A stretch of 64,000 bases of DNA from Cytauxzoon felis (Eukaryota; Apicomplexa; Aconoidasida; Piroplasmida; Theileriidae). The notes under the pieces are model-generated. The model saw only the letters and a program-made list of their open reading frames with translations, was not told the DNA's origin and did not search any database. Where the stretch lies: contig JAIQCW010000244.1 in the NCBI GenBank assembly GCA_020283715.1, forward strand, positions 1-64,000, written 5' to 3'. Shown here in pieces: positions 31,868 through 43,179 of the stretch (position 1 is its first letter; each line of letters opens with the position of its first letter). Both the position numbers and the translations under genes were made by a program.

Positions 31868-34222
31868 ATGGATCCTGAGTTGGAGTACCGTGTGATATTA
31901 CATGGTCCGATGAAATGGAAGGTTTCGGAGAGCTCAAAGAATGTAGTGTGTGATAATACCCCGTATTTAGTTATTTACGAGCCAATGGCTGGTATATTAC
32001 AGTTATCTCAAGGGACATTGACCATAAATAGTTTTAAAATGTATGGTAATAATGGTGACAGTTGTCAAATTTTATCCATTTGGTTGTTTGCCAGTCTGGA
32101 TGATGCTGAATTGAGTGTTAATGTTCTATCTAAGATGCTGAAGAGCAATACTACAATAATTGCATTGTGTAAAAATACAAATGTGACATCAATTTTGGGT
32201 CGTGCTTTAACTTCATTCCATTTAATATTGGAGTTTGTTGTGAAAAATATTAAGCGTTCATTATTAGAAAAATCACAGACTCCAAAAGAGAACAAGTTTG
32301 ATCCTGTATTGGAATCTTATCGTAGGTGTGGAATTATGGGTTCTTTTAGCTTAAGGGTAGGTTTATTTGATAGTGTTTTAAATGTGACTGAGCATACTGA
32401 TTTAAATGAGCATTTATATAAAGGTATGGAACATAAGGGTGCGGGTATAAATCGCCTTTCATTTAGCTTCTACGAAGTTACACATTCTAGGTCTCAAGTA
32501 TGTTCATCGGTAATTAGCACATGTGATACTTTTGTCAAGAACTCCAGAAATATCAGTGATCCTATAAATGTTGATTTTTTCAATTCAAACTTTAATACTA
32601 ATAATAGATCTATTAGTTCTTGTTCCAATAATCCAAACAACTATGTTAAAACTCCAACGTTTAACGAAAACCAGGACTGCAATGATGGGAGTGATGTTAA
32701 AAGGGTAAATTTGGATAATGAATATGACTCCAAATTAATTGGACAATCACTATCATCTAGTTCAGGTGCTGACAATGATTGTAATTCAGCCAGTATGAAG
32801 GTACTTGGATGTAATTCTATGGATGATTCTTCTATTTTGATGGTGAATAGATGTTTAAGTGGTAAGTATCCACCTATAATTAATGACACATCTGCTGGTG
32901 ATAAAGTTTTGGGTGTTATAGATTTGGATAACTCACCAACTAATGATAATTTTTATTATGGTGGTGATGTATGTAATTCATCGAACGGTTCAACTATAAA
33001 TTTCTACCCTTCTAGTAATTGTTCAGGGGAATCTGTGGATAATATGGGATTATCTATTGATAACAATGAGTGGGTAGATAAACGTCTTTATAATGACCTC
33101 ATGGAGAAATATAAGGTACTCTTTAAAGAGAAATCTGGTATACAGGATTCCTATCGTGTTAAATTGGATGAATTAACCGCTGAATTGAATGAATTTAAGG
33201 ATAAATACGCTTTAGAGCTACAACTTGTCAAAGATAATTGCGACTTGGAAGTACAACATACAAAGGAGCTCTATAAAATTGAAATTCTGAGTTTAAAGTC
33301 CCAAACTGAAGATATTGCAAAGAAATATGAATTAGAGACTAAGAAGGCAGGAGAATTGAGGGAGGAGATGAGAAGGCTCACAGAAGATAAGGTTAGGATA
33401 GAGCACGAATATAAGAGGAGCAAAGAAGGTTTAAAGAAAATGTTCGATTTAGAATTAAGTAAACTGCGGAAGATTAATTCATCATTGGAAGATGATAATA
33501 AAGATTTGTTTAACAGAGTTAAATTCCTACAAACAAGACTAGCACAGAAATATACCGATACCATAGCTGATCTCATAGACCAAGAAGAAGTAAATAGAAG
33601 AGGTCGTATGCAAGACAAAGCGAATCTAGTAGATGGGCCTAGTGAAAGACAACGCATTGTTCATGATACTTTTTTGGACGAACCTGATACAAAGAAATTG
33701 AATGAAATGTTACTGGGCCGTTTATTTATATCTATGGTTGCTCAGATTAAATTGAAGCGCGAGAATGCACTATTGCGTGTTCGTTGTGTTATGATGGAAA
33801 ATAGACGTAAAAGTACTGATGTGAATCCTTTTATAAATACAATTATGAAATGTAGGGGTAAAATCGCAAAAAGGACGTGTCAACTGCATCGTATTGTTGA
33901 ATTATTAGGGCTTAGCGGTCCTACGACTATTACTGGTATTACTAATCGTATACAACAATTAACTTTACATGAACCCAAACGTGTGAACGAAGATGACGAA
34001 CTGAAGGCATTAAAAGACCAATTAGGTCATGTTTTAAAAGGCCAAAAGGTTATTATGAAAAAGTATACGCAATTAGCAGTGTTAGATGGTACTCAGGATT
34101 TATTATTACACCAGGAAATTTTAATTAAAGAATTGGAAGATATTCACAAGAGTTTGAGATATGCTCCAAAATGTAATGATAAAAACATCTTTAATATTTC
34201 AAATTTATCAAGCAAGAGATGA
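31868..34222 (+). CDS. Coiled-coil protein of 784 residues, family not recognised
   Basis: Single exon. The first ~150 residues are globular-looking and beta-rich (EYRVILHGPMKWKV, VVCDNTPYLVIYEPMAGILQ), which could be a PH/C2-like lipid- or protein-binding domain. Residues 170-400 are Ser/Asn-rich and low-complexity. Residues 400-570 form a long charged coiled coil (KYALELQLVKDNCDLEVQHT and onward). The last 200 residues are again helical and basic. A decayed module B is recognisable at 33562-33606 and reads ADLIDQEEVNRRGR in the standard frame. No signal peptide or membrane helix. The layout resembles the other coiled-coil/PH-like proteins in the window, so a cortical or cytoskeletal role is conceivable but unproven. 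Confidence 0.75.
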   Translation: MDPELEYRVILHGPMKWKVSESSKNVVCDNTPYLVIYEPMAGILQLSQGTLTINSFKMYGNNGDSCQILSIWLFASLDDAELSVNVLSKMLKSNTTIIALCKNTNVTSILGRALTSFHLILEFVVKNIKRSLLEKSQTPKENKFDPVLESYRRCGIMGSFSLRVGLFDSVLNVTEHTDLNEHLYKGMEHKGAGINRLSFSFYEVTHSRSQVCSSVISTCDTFVKNSRNISDPINVDFFNSNFNTNNRSISSCSNNPNNYVKTPTFNENQDCNDGSDVKRVNLDNEYDSKLIGQSLSSSSGADNDCNSASMKVLGCNSMDDSSILMVNRCLSGKYPPIINDTSAGDKVLGVIDLDNSPTNDNFYYGGDVCNSSNGSTINFYPSSNCSGESVDNMGLSIDNNEWVDKRLYNDLMEKYKVLFKEKSGIQDSYRVKLDELTAELNEFKDKYALELQLVKDNCDLEVQHTKELYKIEILSLKSQTEDIAKKYELETKKAGELREEMRRLTEDKVRIEHEYKRSKEGLKKMFDLELSKLRKINSSLEDDNKDLFNRVKFLQTRLAQKYTDTIADLIDQEEVNRRGRMQDKANLVDGPSERQRIVHDTFLDEPDTKKLNEMLLGRLFISMVAQIKLKRENALLRVRCVMMENRRKSTDVNPFINTIMKCRGKIAKRTCQLHRIVELLGLSGPTTITGITNRIQQLTLHEPKRVNEDDELKALKDQLGHVLKGQKVIMKKYTQLAVLDGTQDLLLHQEILIKELEDIHKSLRYAPKCNDKNIFNISNLSSKR
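33562..33606 (+). repeat. Decayed exonic module B
   Basis: GCTGATCTCATAGACCAAGA then GAAGTAAATAGAAGAGGTCG, very close to module B at both ends with a mutated middle. Translated in the canonical B frame. Confidence 0.6.
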
Positions 34223-34328
34223 TTTTTCTCTTTGGATTTAATATATTTACAGTTATATACAATTTAATAATATCTGATTATATTATACCAGAAATGTACC
34301 ATTTGACATGTTAGATAGTATCTAAATG

Positions 34329-34748
34329 TTAATATGCGTTATTTCTAGTGAGTTCATTTTTTTTAAGTATCAATTCGATAAGTTTCTGTGTAGCTGGTGA
34401 ATTACGATCGTTATTAAAGTATGCACTACTTTCGATGTAGTTTACAGTTTTATTCCAATCAAATGGTTTATTGCGATCAGGTATATCATCTGTATTTAAG
34501 GATTCAAGTATTTTATTAGTATGCTGTTCAATACGCTCTTTACGTTCCTTACGCCATTTATTTAATTCTTCAGTACCAATCTTTATATTTAATTCTGTAT
34601 CTTCTGATTCCTTCTTTTTCAATTGTTCTATACGTTCTTCTATCTGTTTCTTCAACGTTTCATACTCTTTAGATGTTACAATATTCGACTGAGTGGCATT
34701 TGTTTCATCTACACATTCAGACGATGTATTATCTACACCTTCAACCAT
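34329..34748 (-). CDS. Possible clathrin light chain (139 residues)
   Basis: Single exon from the ATG at 34748; an upstream TTG codon in the same frame was not used. An acidic Ser/Thr-rich N-terminus leads into a long charged helix (EYETLKKQIEERIEQLKKK, EELNKWRKERKERIEQHTNK) and then FDWNKTVNYIE and ATQKLIELILKK. Clathrin light chains have this plan: an acidic start, a heavy-chain-binding helix with 'W+..+...I', a tryptophan-containing segment ('W.+V..LI') and a terminal short helix. The match is to the pattern rather than to a strict motif, so this call is tentative; another small coiled-coil protein is possible. Light chains bind the hub of clathrin heavy chain at Golgi and endosome coats. 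Confidence 0.45.
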   Translation of the reverse strand: MVEGVDNTSSECVDETNATQSNIVTSKEYETLKKQIEERIEQLKKKESEDTELNIKIGTEELNKWRKERKERIEQHTNKILESLNTDDIPDRNKPFDWNKTVNYIESSAYFNNDRNSPATQKLIELILKKNELTRNNAY

Positions 34749-35077
34749 TTTTTGCAATATAAAGTTGTGATTGTTGTATACGTTTTATAAGGGCTAGTGT
34801 ACATAATGGTCATGGGGACAATGTCTGGATATTTATATTAATAAATATGGTATAATACCCATAAATTTTTAGAATCTGCTATATCCATTCAAATAACAAG
34901 AATATTTATGGAAGTATATTAATTTTATATTTGTTCTTGTAATAAGATCTGATTTTTATCTCATGAAAATAATCACCATACCAGACACAAAAATGGATAC
35001 AGGATCCTGAAACTAATGTAAACCCACGAATATACATATATACAAATCACACATAAATTAATGATTCGTTACGAGTT
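34749..35077. other. Intergenic region, nothing recognised
   Basis: 329 bp between two minus-strand genes, AT-rich. I see no element, RNA gene or ORF. Confidence 0.55.
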
Positions 35078-35629
35078 TCATGGCCCTACTACGGTATAGT
35101 AGTTATAGACACGCTTAGAGAACAGTGATACATAGTCGGCCAAGTGTATGGGCAAATATCCCTTCTTACTTATACTATTAAGTACAAGGTAAATTACTAG
35201 TAGATGTAGTAAAATATATGCGATCTTGTGTAGAATGATGTCACGTAACCCGAGACTCGGAGCCACTGCTTTGAAAACAGATCCACACTTGAATAAACTG
35301 ATGAATTGTTCCTTTAAAAAATACATACAATATGCTATTCCGACAAGATAATGCGATTGTGAGCTTATAATGTATATTATGTAGCTGAAAACTATACTCT
35401 TCACCCTGTCTATTGTCACCGCTAACGCGTTCCTTTTTTGCGATTCCTTGGCCTCTGGAGGAAGTTCATATGTATTATTCTTTATCTTCTCCAACGTATT
35501 TAATAGTGAATATGAATCACTCACACTCATAACCTTCCTGGAATTAATATACGCATTACTATTGACATCATTTTCCTCGTAACCCAAAGGAGGCGGCAGG
35601 AATATCCTCACATCAATTGTCTCGCTCAT
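35078..35629 (-). CDS. EMC4: ER membrane protein complex subunit 4
   Basis: 183 residues, single exon, close to the family length. The N-terminal half is cytosolic (MSETIDVRIFLPPPLGYEEN). Hydrophobic segments lie at roughly residues 77-105 and 130-155 (IILHKIAYILLHLLVIYLVL). The diagnostic ending ISKKGYLPIHLADYVSLF matches EMC4's conserved 'C.SMGLLPTH.SDWL.F'. A QKRNALAVTIDRVKSIVFSY segment corresponds to 'W..AL.P.K.IPMN.F..YM'. EMC inserts tail-anchored and multi-pass proteins into the ER membrane; EMC4 is one of its membrane subunits. Divergent from RNase H2B. The sequence is quite divergent, so confidence rests mainly on the C-terminal motif and topology. Confidence 0.75.
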   Translation of the reverse strand: MSETIDVRIFLPPPLGYEENDVNSNAYINSRKVMSVSDSYSLLNTLEKIKNNTYELPPEAKESQKRNALAVTIDRVKSIVFSYIIYIISSQSHYLVGIAYCMYFLKEQFISLFKCGSVFKAVAPSLGLRDIILHKIAYILLHLLVIYLVLNSISKKGYLPIHLADYVSLFSKRVYNYYTVVGP

Positions 35630-36001
35630 TAAAAGAATATTATTTGAAAGATATTAGATTAAAATTAAAGTTAAATGTAAATTGCAATGTTCATTGCTAA
35701 AAAGGTACGCATTCCCATAAACCCTTCATTGTATGGCGTATGTAGACAGTATTTTTTAAATTGGATTATATAAATTGTATATTATTTTAAATTTTGATAT
35801 AAAATCGCATTCTAATTCAATTTGATGATTTCAAGGCTCATTCATGGGTTGAATTGAAAATGTCTTTTGAATGTTTGGAATATGTACTTTTTAATTTGTA
35901 GGATTGTATATCGCACATGTTGTATATTTCCGAATGTATATAAGTTATTTTCTATCTATTACCAAATTAATATTATTTTTGAGTGGTTATTATAAGTTTC
36001 A
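35630..36001. other. Divergent intergenic region, nothing recognised
   Basis: 372 bp between EMC4 (minus) and the RNase H2B-like gene (plus). Very AT-rich; probably both promoters. A TTTCTAG just after the plus-strand ATG could also be an intron acceptor, so that start is not certain. Confidence 0.5.
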
Positions 36002-36958
36002 ATGTTTCTAGGAGAATCCCGGTTATTGAGTCTGAAGAAAGCTGCTCCCAAGGAATTAAGTGCGGATGACTTAATATCAGATCTTAATAAGAACACATCA
36101 CTTATACTTTTAAATGACAAATTAGGTTCTACTGATTCATTGTCTCATGATTTAATATTCCTCCCAAGCCCTGATGATGTGTATGTAGGTGAATGGTATA
36201 TATATAACAATGATAAGTTATTTTGGTTACAAGGAATTAAACCAAATAAGTATAAGGTTAGTAGTTTTGTTAATGAAAATGTTGTAAATTTAGACTATAT
36301 GTTAGGCACATTTGAATTTGATTCTATTTTTATCTTCATATCAATCCTCTATATATTACCTGATAGATATTTAACAATGATCTCCAGAATAGTTGATTGT
36401 TATAGAGGTAGCGGATCTACCGGAAAGGATTTTAAGAAGTTGGAACAAGGAATGTTTTTCTTATGGAATAACAATGTTAATAAAGTTAAGGATAGATTAT
36501 CGTATTTATGTGATGTCACTTCATCTCCCGGTTCTGACGATTTATTATTTAAGCCTAACAAGAATAAGTTATTATTAATGTTGAAACATAAAGTGGAAAA
36601 GATGAACAATTTCATTATTAACAATAAATTATTATTTAAAGAATATTGTAATGTGAGTGTAATAGAGGAATCATACGTAAAAAGACATAATATACAATTC
36701 AACAGTGATAAATGCATAATTTTTTGCTGGTATATTTTACTTTCTTACCTTAACTCAGTTTCTAAAAGGGATATTATACCCTTGGATATAATTAAGTCAC
36801 TTGATATATTAAACAAAATGGATCAAGTTGAAGAATTAAAGAAGTCTGCTGAAATTATGGAAATTTCAACATTAACTAAAAAGTCTACTAAAAAGTCAAA
36901 AGCAAAACCTCCACTTAAAGGTTTTAATAGTATTACTTCATTTTTTAAAAGAAATTGA
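36002..36958 (+). CDS. Ribonuclease H2 subunit B-like protein
   Basis: 318 residues in one exon. Family features: an N-terminal triple-barrel region giving HDLIFLPSPDDVYVGEWYIY; then VVNLDYMLGTFEFDSIFIFI, corresponding to 'TPIDPLFLLLYYL' of animal RNase H2B; KLEQGMFFLW and KNKLLLMLKHKVEKMN, the winged-helix part; and a lysine-rich tail ending KGFNSITSFFKRN. That tail is a PIP-box-like PCNA-binding motif at the same place as in human RNASEH2B. The complex removes ribonucleotides misincorporated in DNA and RNA from RNA/DNA hybrids; B and C are structural, A catalytic. An unusual feature is the Asn/Asp-rich, highly divergent middle. Confidence 0.72.
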   Translation: MFLGESRLLSLKKAAPKELSADDLISDLNKNTSLILLNDKLGSTDSLSHDLIFLPSPDDVYVGEWYIYNNDKLFWLQGIKPNKYKVSSFVNENVVNLDYMLGTFEFDSIFIFISILYILPDRYLTMISRIVDCYRGSGSTGKDFKKLEQGMFFLWNNNVNKVKDRLSYLCDVTSSPGSDDLLFKPNKNKLLLMLKHKVEKMNNFIINNKLLFKEYCNVSVIEESYVKRHNIQFNSDKCIIFCWYILLSYLNSVSKRDIIPLDIIKSLDILNKMDQVEELKKSAEIMEISTLTKKSTKKSKAKPPLKGFNSITSFFKRN

Positions 36959-37425
36959 TTCTTTAAATTTTATCGACTATACATCTATATATATATATAT
37001 ATATCTTTATAACTCCGTAAAATGAACCCCAGAATTAAATCCTATATTATCCATAGTTTATAATTCCCTTGTAGAGATTGCTTTTAGTTTACTATTGAAA
37101 CTCTCGGAGATCTTGGCTGAAATTATCATCTTCACCCCATTATTGTTAATTTACCCCAGTATGTGAATTTCAAAAACGTTGAAATAACAAGGGATGTTTT
37201 ATATAATATAGACAATTGAATTTCCATTATTTTGTCAAATTAATTGTTATCATAATTCAACTGTATAATTTGTGTTTTCTGTTAATTTTGTAATTTTGTA
37301 TATATTGTTACCCCATTATTCATAGTAGTTGTATGGAAGTAGTAAAATTGTAGCATTCATCACCTTAATAATAACATCCTCCAATAATATGTTACCAATT
37401 GCTTTACTACAACAATTGGAGAAGA
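36959..37425. other. Intergenic region with a TA run
   Basis: 467 bp upstream of the FAINT-like gene. It contains a (TA)n tract at 36986-37004 and, at about 37100-37120, ACTCTCGGAGATCTTGGC, which faintly resembles the module A core but lacks flanks. Otherwise nothing recognised. Confidence 0.5.
36986..37004. repeat. TA dinucleotide tract
   Basis: About nine tandem TA units just after the RNase H2B-like gene. Confidence 0.9.
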
Positions 37426-39036
37426 ATGTACATTATCCCATTCTTCATAATTGCATTATGTAATTATTCAATTGCAGGCATAACTATTGATGTTGATGTA
37501 AAAATTAAGGAAAGTACTCGGCAGATTGGAGTAACGAGTAAACAAGATGGTAATATTTCTATATATACACTAAAGGCTGAAGGTGATAATATAATTGGCA
37601 GAATTCTAGATAATAAAGCTGTGATTTATAGACGTGTTGAAAACGATGGTTTCCAGAATTTAAATGTCCTGTATCCAAAGGGTAGCACCGTACCACTGCT
37701 TGTCAAATTAGGATTTAAGAATAATAAATTATCTTTTACTCATACTTCTGAATGCTATTATAATTTTCAAGAAGGATGGGAAAAAATAACCGAGAAATTT
37801 TTCGAATTTACCATTAATACACTAAACAGATTTATGTGCGATAAAGAAGGTGTTTTAAAATTCCCAAAATTTATAAAAGTTGATCTTAATAAAAGGGAGA
37901 GTAATGATGCGATTGATGTTGAATGCAATAAAGAGGGTGATGATAAATGGAATATTAAGTTTATTCCCAAGAAGGGTTACGGTATTGTGGCGGTAATTGC
38001 AAATGGAGAGGTTGTATGGAAAATAGGTGAAGATTGTAAATTACCGAGTGAAGTTAAACTTTCTATATCCGATGATGCACTAGTTTCACTAACTTTCAGT
38101 GAAATAGATGCAAAAAACCCAGAAATTATCACATGCAGACCACATCCGGGACTATCCAGTGATTTTGTATCAGGTCATGATGATACTGATATTACAAAAA
38201 AAGCAACTTTGATTTCATCTACTGATGTCGATGATGAGGAAGAAGATGAACAGGGAGTAATAGAAGATACAACTGCTTGGACAGATGGAATAGAAGTCAC
38301 TGAAGAGGATAAAAAGAAACTAGATGAATATATACGAGTGAAAGATAAGGGCGAACCACAAGGAGAATTTGTCCTAACGGAAACAATAGAGGAGGAAAAA
38401 ATTGAAGAAAAGAAGCATGAAATTGAACCTGAAGCTGATCTCGGGGAGGCGGAGGGGGAACTAATTGAAGAAGGCACCACGCCGAGTGGAGAAGATATTG
38501 AACCTGAAGCCGATCTCGGGGAGGCGGAAGAGAGAGTAGAAGAAGTACTAGAAGAGGAGGAGCAGAAATCTGAAGTCGATCTCGAGGAGATGGAAGAGGA
38601 AGAAGTAATACTACCTGATTATTATCTGGATGATTACTTCAAGGATTTGAAGCCACTTACACTAGACATCTACAATCACGAGACTGAAGGATTGGATATT
38701 AAGGTTAAACAATACCCAAATCATTCATCAACTATTTATACATGTATACCAAAGAAAGGTTATATTATCGATTCATTATATGATTCACAACGTAGAGAAA
38801 CTGTATGGAGGAAGTATAAACATGATAAATATACTGTAGTGGCCATTGTTTATACACGTAAAACTCAACTGATTGTACTATTTGTAATAGATGTAAATCC
38901 TCAAAAATCTAAAGTCTTATACTATAGGAATTTACCATCATTTGGATGGAGAGAACGTTATAGAGAATCATTAGATCAATGTTATTTAGATACTATAATT
39001 AAAGGAGAATGGAGAATCTCCGAAAAAGTTTTGTAA
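37426..39036 (+). CDS. Secreted FAINT/DUF529-like protein with an acidic linker made of tandem module B copies
   Basis: 536 residues. The ATG at 37426 starts a good signal peptide (MYIIPFFIIALCNYSIAG). No transmembrane anchor follows. At least two, probably three, beta-rich units of FAINT type are visible, each with the 'G..I......VW+......' core: PKKGYGIVAVIANGEVVWKI and PKKGYIIDSLYDSQRRETVW, plus an N-terminal unit around GRILDNKAVIYRRV. FAINT domains are characteristic of secreted piroplasm proteins, some delivered into the host cell. Residues ~270-405 are very acidic and include EPEADLGEAEGELIEEGTTP and EPEADLGEAEERVEE, followed by a third decayed unit, SEVDLEEMEEEEV. These are translated module B sequences in the canonical frame. 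The function is unknown; the secreted location is inferred from the signal peptide. Confidence 0.8.
   Translation: MYIIPFFIIALCNYSIAGITIDVDVKIKESTRQIGVTSKQDGNISIYTLKAEGDNIIGRILDNKAVIYRRVENDGFQNLNVLYPKGSTVPLLVKLGFKNNKLSFTHTSECYYNFQEGWEKITEKFFEFTINTLNRFMCDKEGVLKFPKFIKVDLNKRESNDAIDVECNKEGDDKWNIKFIPKKGYGIVAVIANGEVVWKIGEDCKLPSEVKLSISDDALVSLTFSEIDAKNPEIITCRPHPGLSSDFVSGHDDTDITKKATLISSTDVDDEEEDEQGVIEDTTAWTDGIEVTEEDKKKLDEYIRVKDKGEPQGEFVLTETIEEEKIEEKKHEIEPEADLGEAEGELIEEGTTPSGEDIEPEADLGEAEERVEEVLEEEEQKSEVDLEEMEEEEVILPDYYLDDYFKDLKPLTLDIYNHETEGLDIKVKQYPNHSSTIYTCIPKKGYIIDSLYDSQRRETVWRKYKHDKYTVVAIVYTRKTQLIVLFVIDVNPQKSKVLYYRNLPSFGWRERYRESLDQCYLDTIIKGEWRISEKVL
38429..38610 (+). repeat. Three tandem exonic module B units in the FAINT-like gene
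   Basis: GAAGCTGATCTCGGGGAGGC (38430), GAAGCCGATCTCGGGGAGGC (38508) and a weaker GAAGTCGATCTCGAGGAGAT (38571). The first two are separated by ACCACGCCGAGTGGAGAAG, the flanking box. All are in the canonical frame, here enriched for Glu. Confidence 0.88.
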
Positions 39037-39172
39037 TTTGTCAAATACCAAATAGGTATCTTAATTTAATGTAGATTATAATATGAAATTAGATAAATGT
39101 GACCATTAGATTGCTCTTAATCAGTCCAATGAAGTCATTTGTAGTTCCACAGGCTGACTAGTCATAAATGAT

Positions 39173-40595
39173 CTATTTAAATTTCCTGAACAATGATATC
39201 AATAATGTCCAGAGTAAAATCCCATTAACATGATGTGTCAATGCTGCGTGTACTGGTACAGATTTGATAATTGTAATAATCCCGAGTACTAGTTGTAGTA
39301 CTGATGCATGTAACACACCAATAGATTTCTTCTTTATACTCCTTGGCACAGCTAAATCTCTCGAAGATAAAAATGTACACAAAGTTGAGACTACTGTCAT
39401 ATAAGCCAAATTCCTGTGAATAAACTGGACAGTTGCAGTATTTTCAAACAATTGACGATAATCCTTGATATTACAAACTTCATCAGGTATATAACGATCC
39501 AACATCTTTGGCCATGTATTATAGCCTATTCCAGCGTCATTTCCTATTAAAAATGGGGTTCAAATAAAAGGTTCATACAAACCTGCAACTACTGTGCCAT
39601 AAAATATGGTTAGAACCGTCAATAATAATGATAGTTTCGTCAGTTTCCTCACCTTTCTAATCTTTGAATTCTCCAACAAAGGTGCCTCAGGCGCAGATAA
39701 CAATTTTAAACCATTCCAAACACATAATGTATAAATTAAAAATGCATCCATAAAATGAAGTGTTAATCGATATGGAGAAACTCTACATTAATGCTATATG
39801 ATTTAATAAAAACCAACCTAGGTGTTTTATTTTCTGTAGTTGGCTCTACAAAACCAGAATCTACCATCCATCTACCAATAAAGGCTTGTAATACTCCCAG
39901 TGTTGATAAACCTGTATAAATTATTATTTTTTTTAAGTAAAACATACATGACAATAACAAATAGCCGCGAAAGTTGAAAGCTCCCGTTAGTAGAAAATAT
40001 AATCCACCTGCTCCAAAAAATAAACCTGCGCCACGTCCTACCATGCGATGAAACCACTCATTAATAAATATGTTCTTATACTCTTCTAGAGTTATATTAC
40101 TGTGAACTAGTTTATATTCTGGCGTCTCCTGTAGTAGAATTAAGAAAGAAAATAATGTGATAAGAGAAATTAATAAACATTTCCAGTGCGTACAACGCTA
40201 TAACTCACCTTATATTTGCTAAACTCACGCAACCACTCTTCATCATTAGAAGGTAGTGGTAGCCCTAAAAACCTCCAATTTATCATAGAAAGACCGCTTT
40301 CTCGCAGCCTTACATAGGCTCCAACTGTCATTACTCCAAATGTTAGACCAGCACATCCTATATAACAAAATTAAAAAAATATCATAGGAGGTACACATTT
40401 ACCTAATAACCAATATCCTACTTTAGTTTCATAGCCAATTTTAACTGGAGTGCTTAGATTTCCATCATTAATGAAAGTTATACTTTGATTGGATGTTGAT
40501 TTATGTCGGAATTGGTACTTTAATGTATGTGTTAAATTGCGATATTTACTACAATTATATAAAACATTTCTATAAATAAGATTAAATTTATGCAT
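39173..40595 (-). CDS. COX15: Heme A synthase COX15 (6 exons, 395 residues)
   Basis: Exons 40403-40595, 40209-40357, 39948-40128, 39818-39911, 39583-39782 and 39173-39543 join in phase. COX15 converts heme O to heme A in the inner mitochondrial membrane for cytochrome c oxidase. A basic N-terminal presequence ([17 protein letters not shown]) precedes the eight-helix membrane domain. Signatures: [39 protein letters not shown] (heme-ligand His), [52 protein letters not shown] and [15 protein letters not shown]. The conserved His pairs of both halves are present. Introns are 31-80 bp with no elements. Confidence 0.95.
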
Positions 40596-40762
40596 TATAA
40601 TTGAAAATATTTCATCCTTCTACCATTTTAAGTGATTTAAATTATAACTGTTCCCCATGGCTTATGAAATGTAGATTGATTAAGGGATCAAAGAGATGAT
40701 TATAATGATTGATTGTTTAATATTGTGATTTATAAATTATTAGATGTGTATTTAATTAGATA

Positions 40763-42419
<1,657 letters not shown>

Positions 42420-42464
42420 ATATTTTTGGTTATTTTAAATAAATGATTTCATCTGTCTTCGGCA

Positions 42465-42547
42465 GCACGGATGCCCGAGTGGTTAAGGGGGGGGACTTAA
42501 GATCCTCTGGTTGAGAGACCGCGTGGGTTCGAACCCCACTCCGTGCA
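42465..42547 (+). tRNA. tRNA-Leu (anticodon UAA)
   Basis: Acceptor stem GCACGGA pairs with TCCGTGC; the discriminator base is A at 42547 and CCA is not encoded. The D arm is CCCGAGTGGTTAAGG. The anticodon loop CTTAAGA sits on a stem GGGGA/TCCTC with one G-U pair. A long variable arm (TGGTTGAGAGACCGC) marks a class II tRNA, and the T arm is GTGGG TTCGAAC CCCAC. A run of eight G's joins the D and anticodon arms. A T-rich stretch (ATACTATTTTATC) follows as a possible Pol III terminator. No intron. Confidence 0.95.
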
Positions 42548-43179
42548 AATACTATTTTATCTTATAAGTGATGTATTTTTAACTAAGAATTTGGTAAATT
42601 TATTGTTCTGACTCACGTTTACCAGCTTCACATATCAGAAAATTTACATATGACTATATGTGGCACCACTGTCTAATTTTTCCATGCAGATCGCACGCCT
42701 GTGAATTTTACCCTGTAATAAGAATAATTCGGAATATCTTCCTTTTTCACTAAATTTCATAATATCACTATTTAAATATAACAATAAAATATGGAATCCA
42801 GAGATATAATTAATAATCATATTAATAAGTGTTCAATTCAGTATTTCGTTCCTTTCAGGAGTACTTATGAATTAAATCTTTAATAAAAACTAATTTTAGA
42901 TAATGTACGTGTTCTCAGAGGGAGAAAGTCAGATTGTCCTTATGGAACCTGGGATGCTACAATGAAACATTAAGGTAACTTATTCTACAACCATAAATAA
43001 ATAATTACATATAAATAATAATATAATAAGTATTTGATATTCTTATTAATAGTTTATTTAAACTTGTATCACCTACTGTAATATTATTAGAATGGTCGAT
43101 CCCCATTTGTCTAAAGCATTTACCATTTATTAATAATTAACGTAGCGACCATAAGAGTTTAGTACATAATCAATACAAA
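42548..43179. other. Intergenic region, nothing recognised
   Basis: About 630 bp between the tRNA and the p32-like gene, AT-rich. I looked for a second tRNA, snoRNA boxes and element copies and see none convincing. Confidence 0.55.

Noticed and set aside
37100..37120. Possible module A core upstream of the FAINT-like gene
   Set aside because: Only about 15 bases resemble the core and no flanking boxes are present; likely coincidence.
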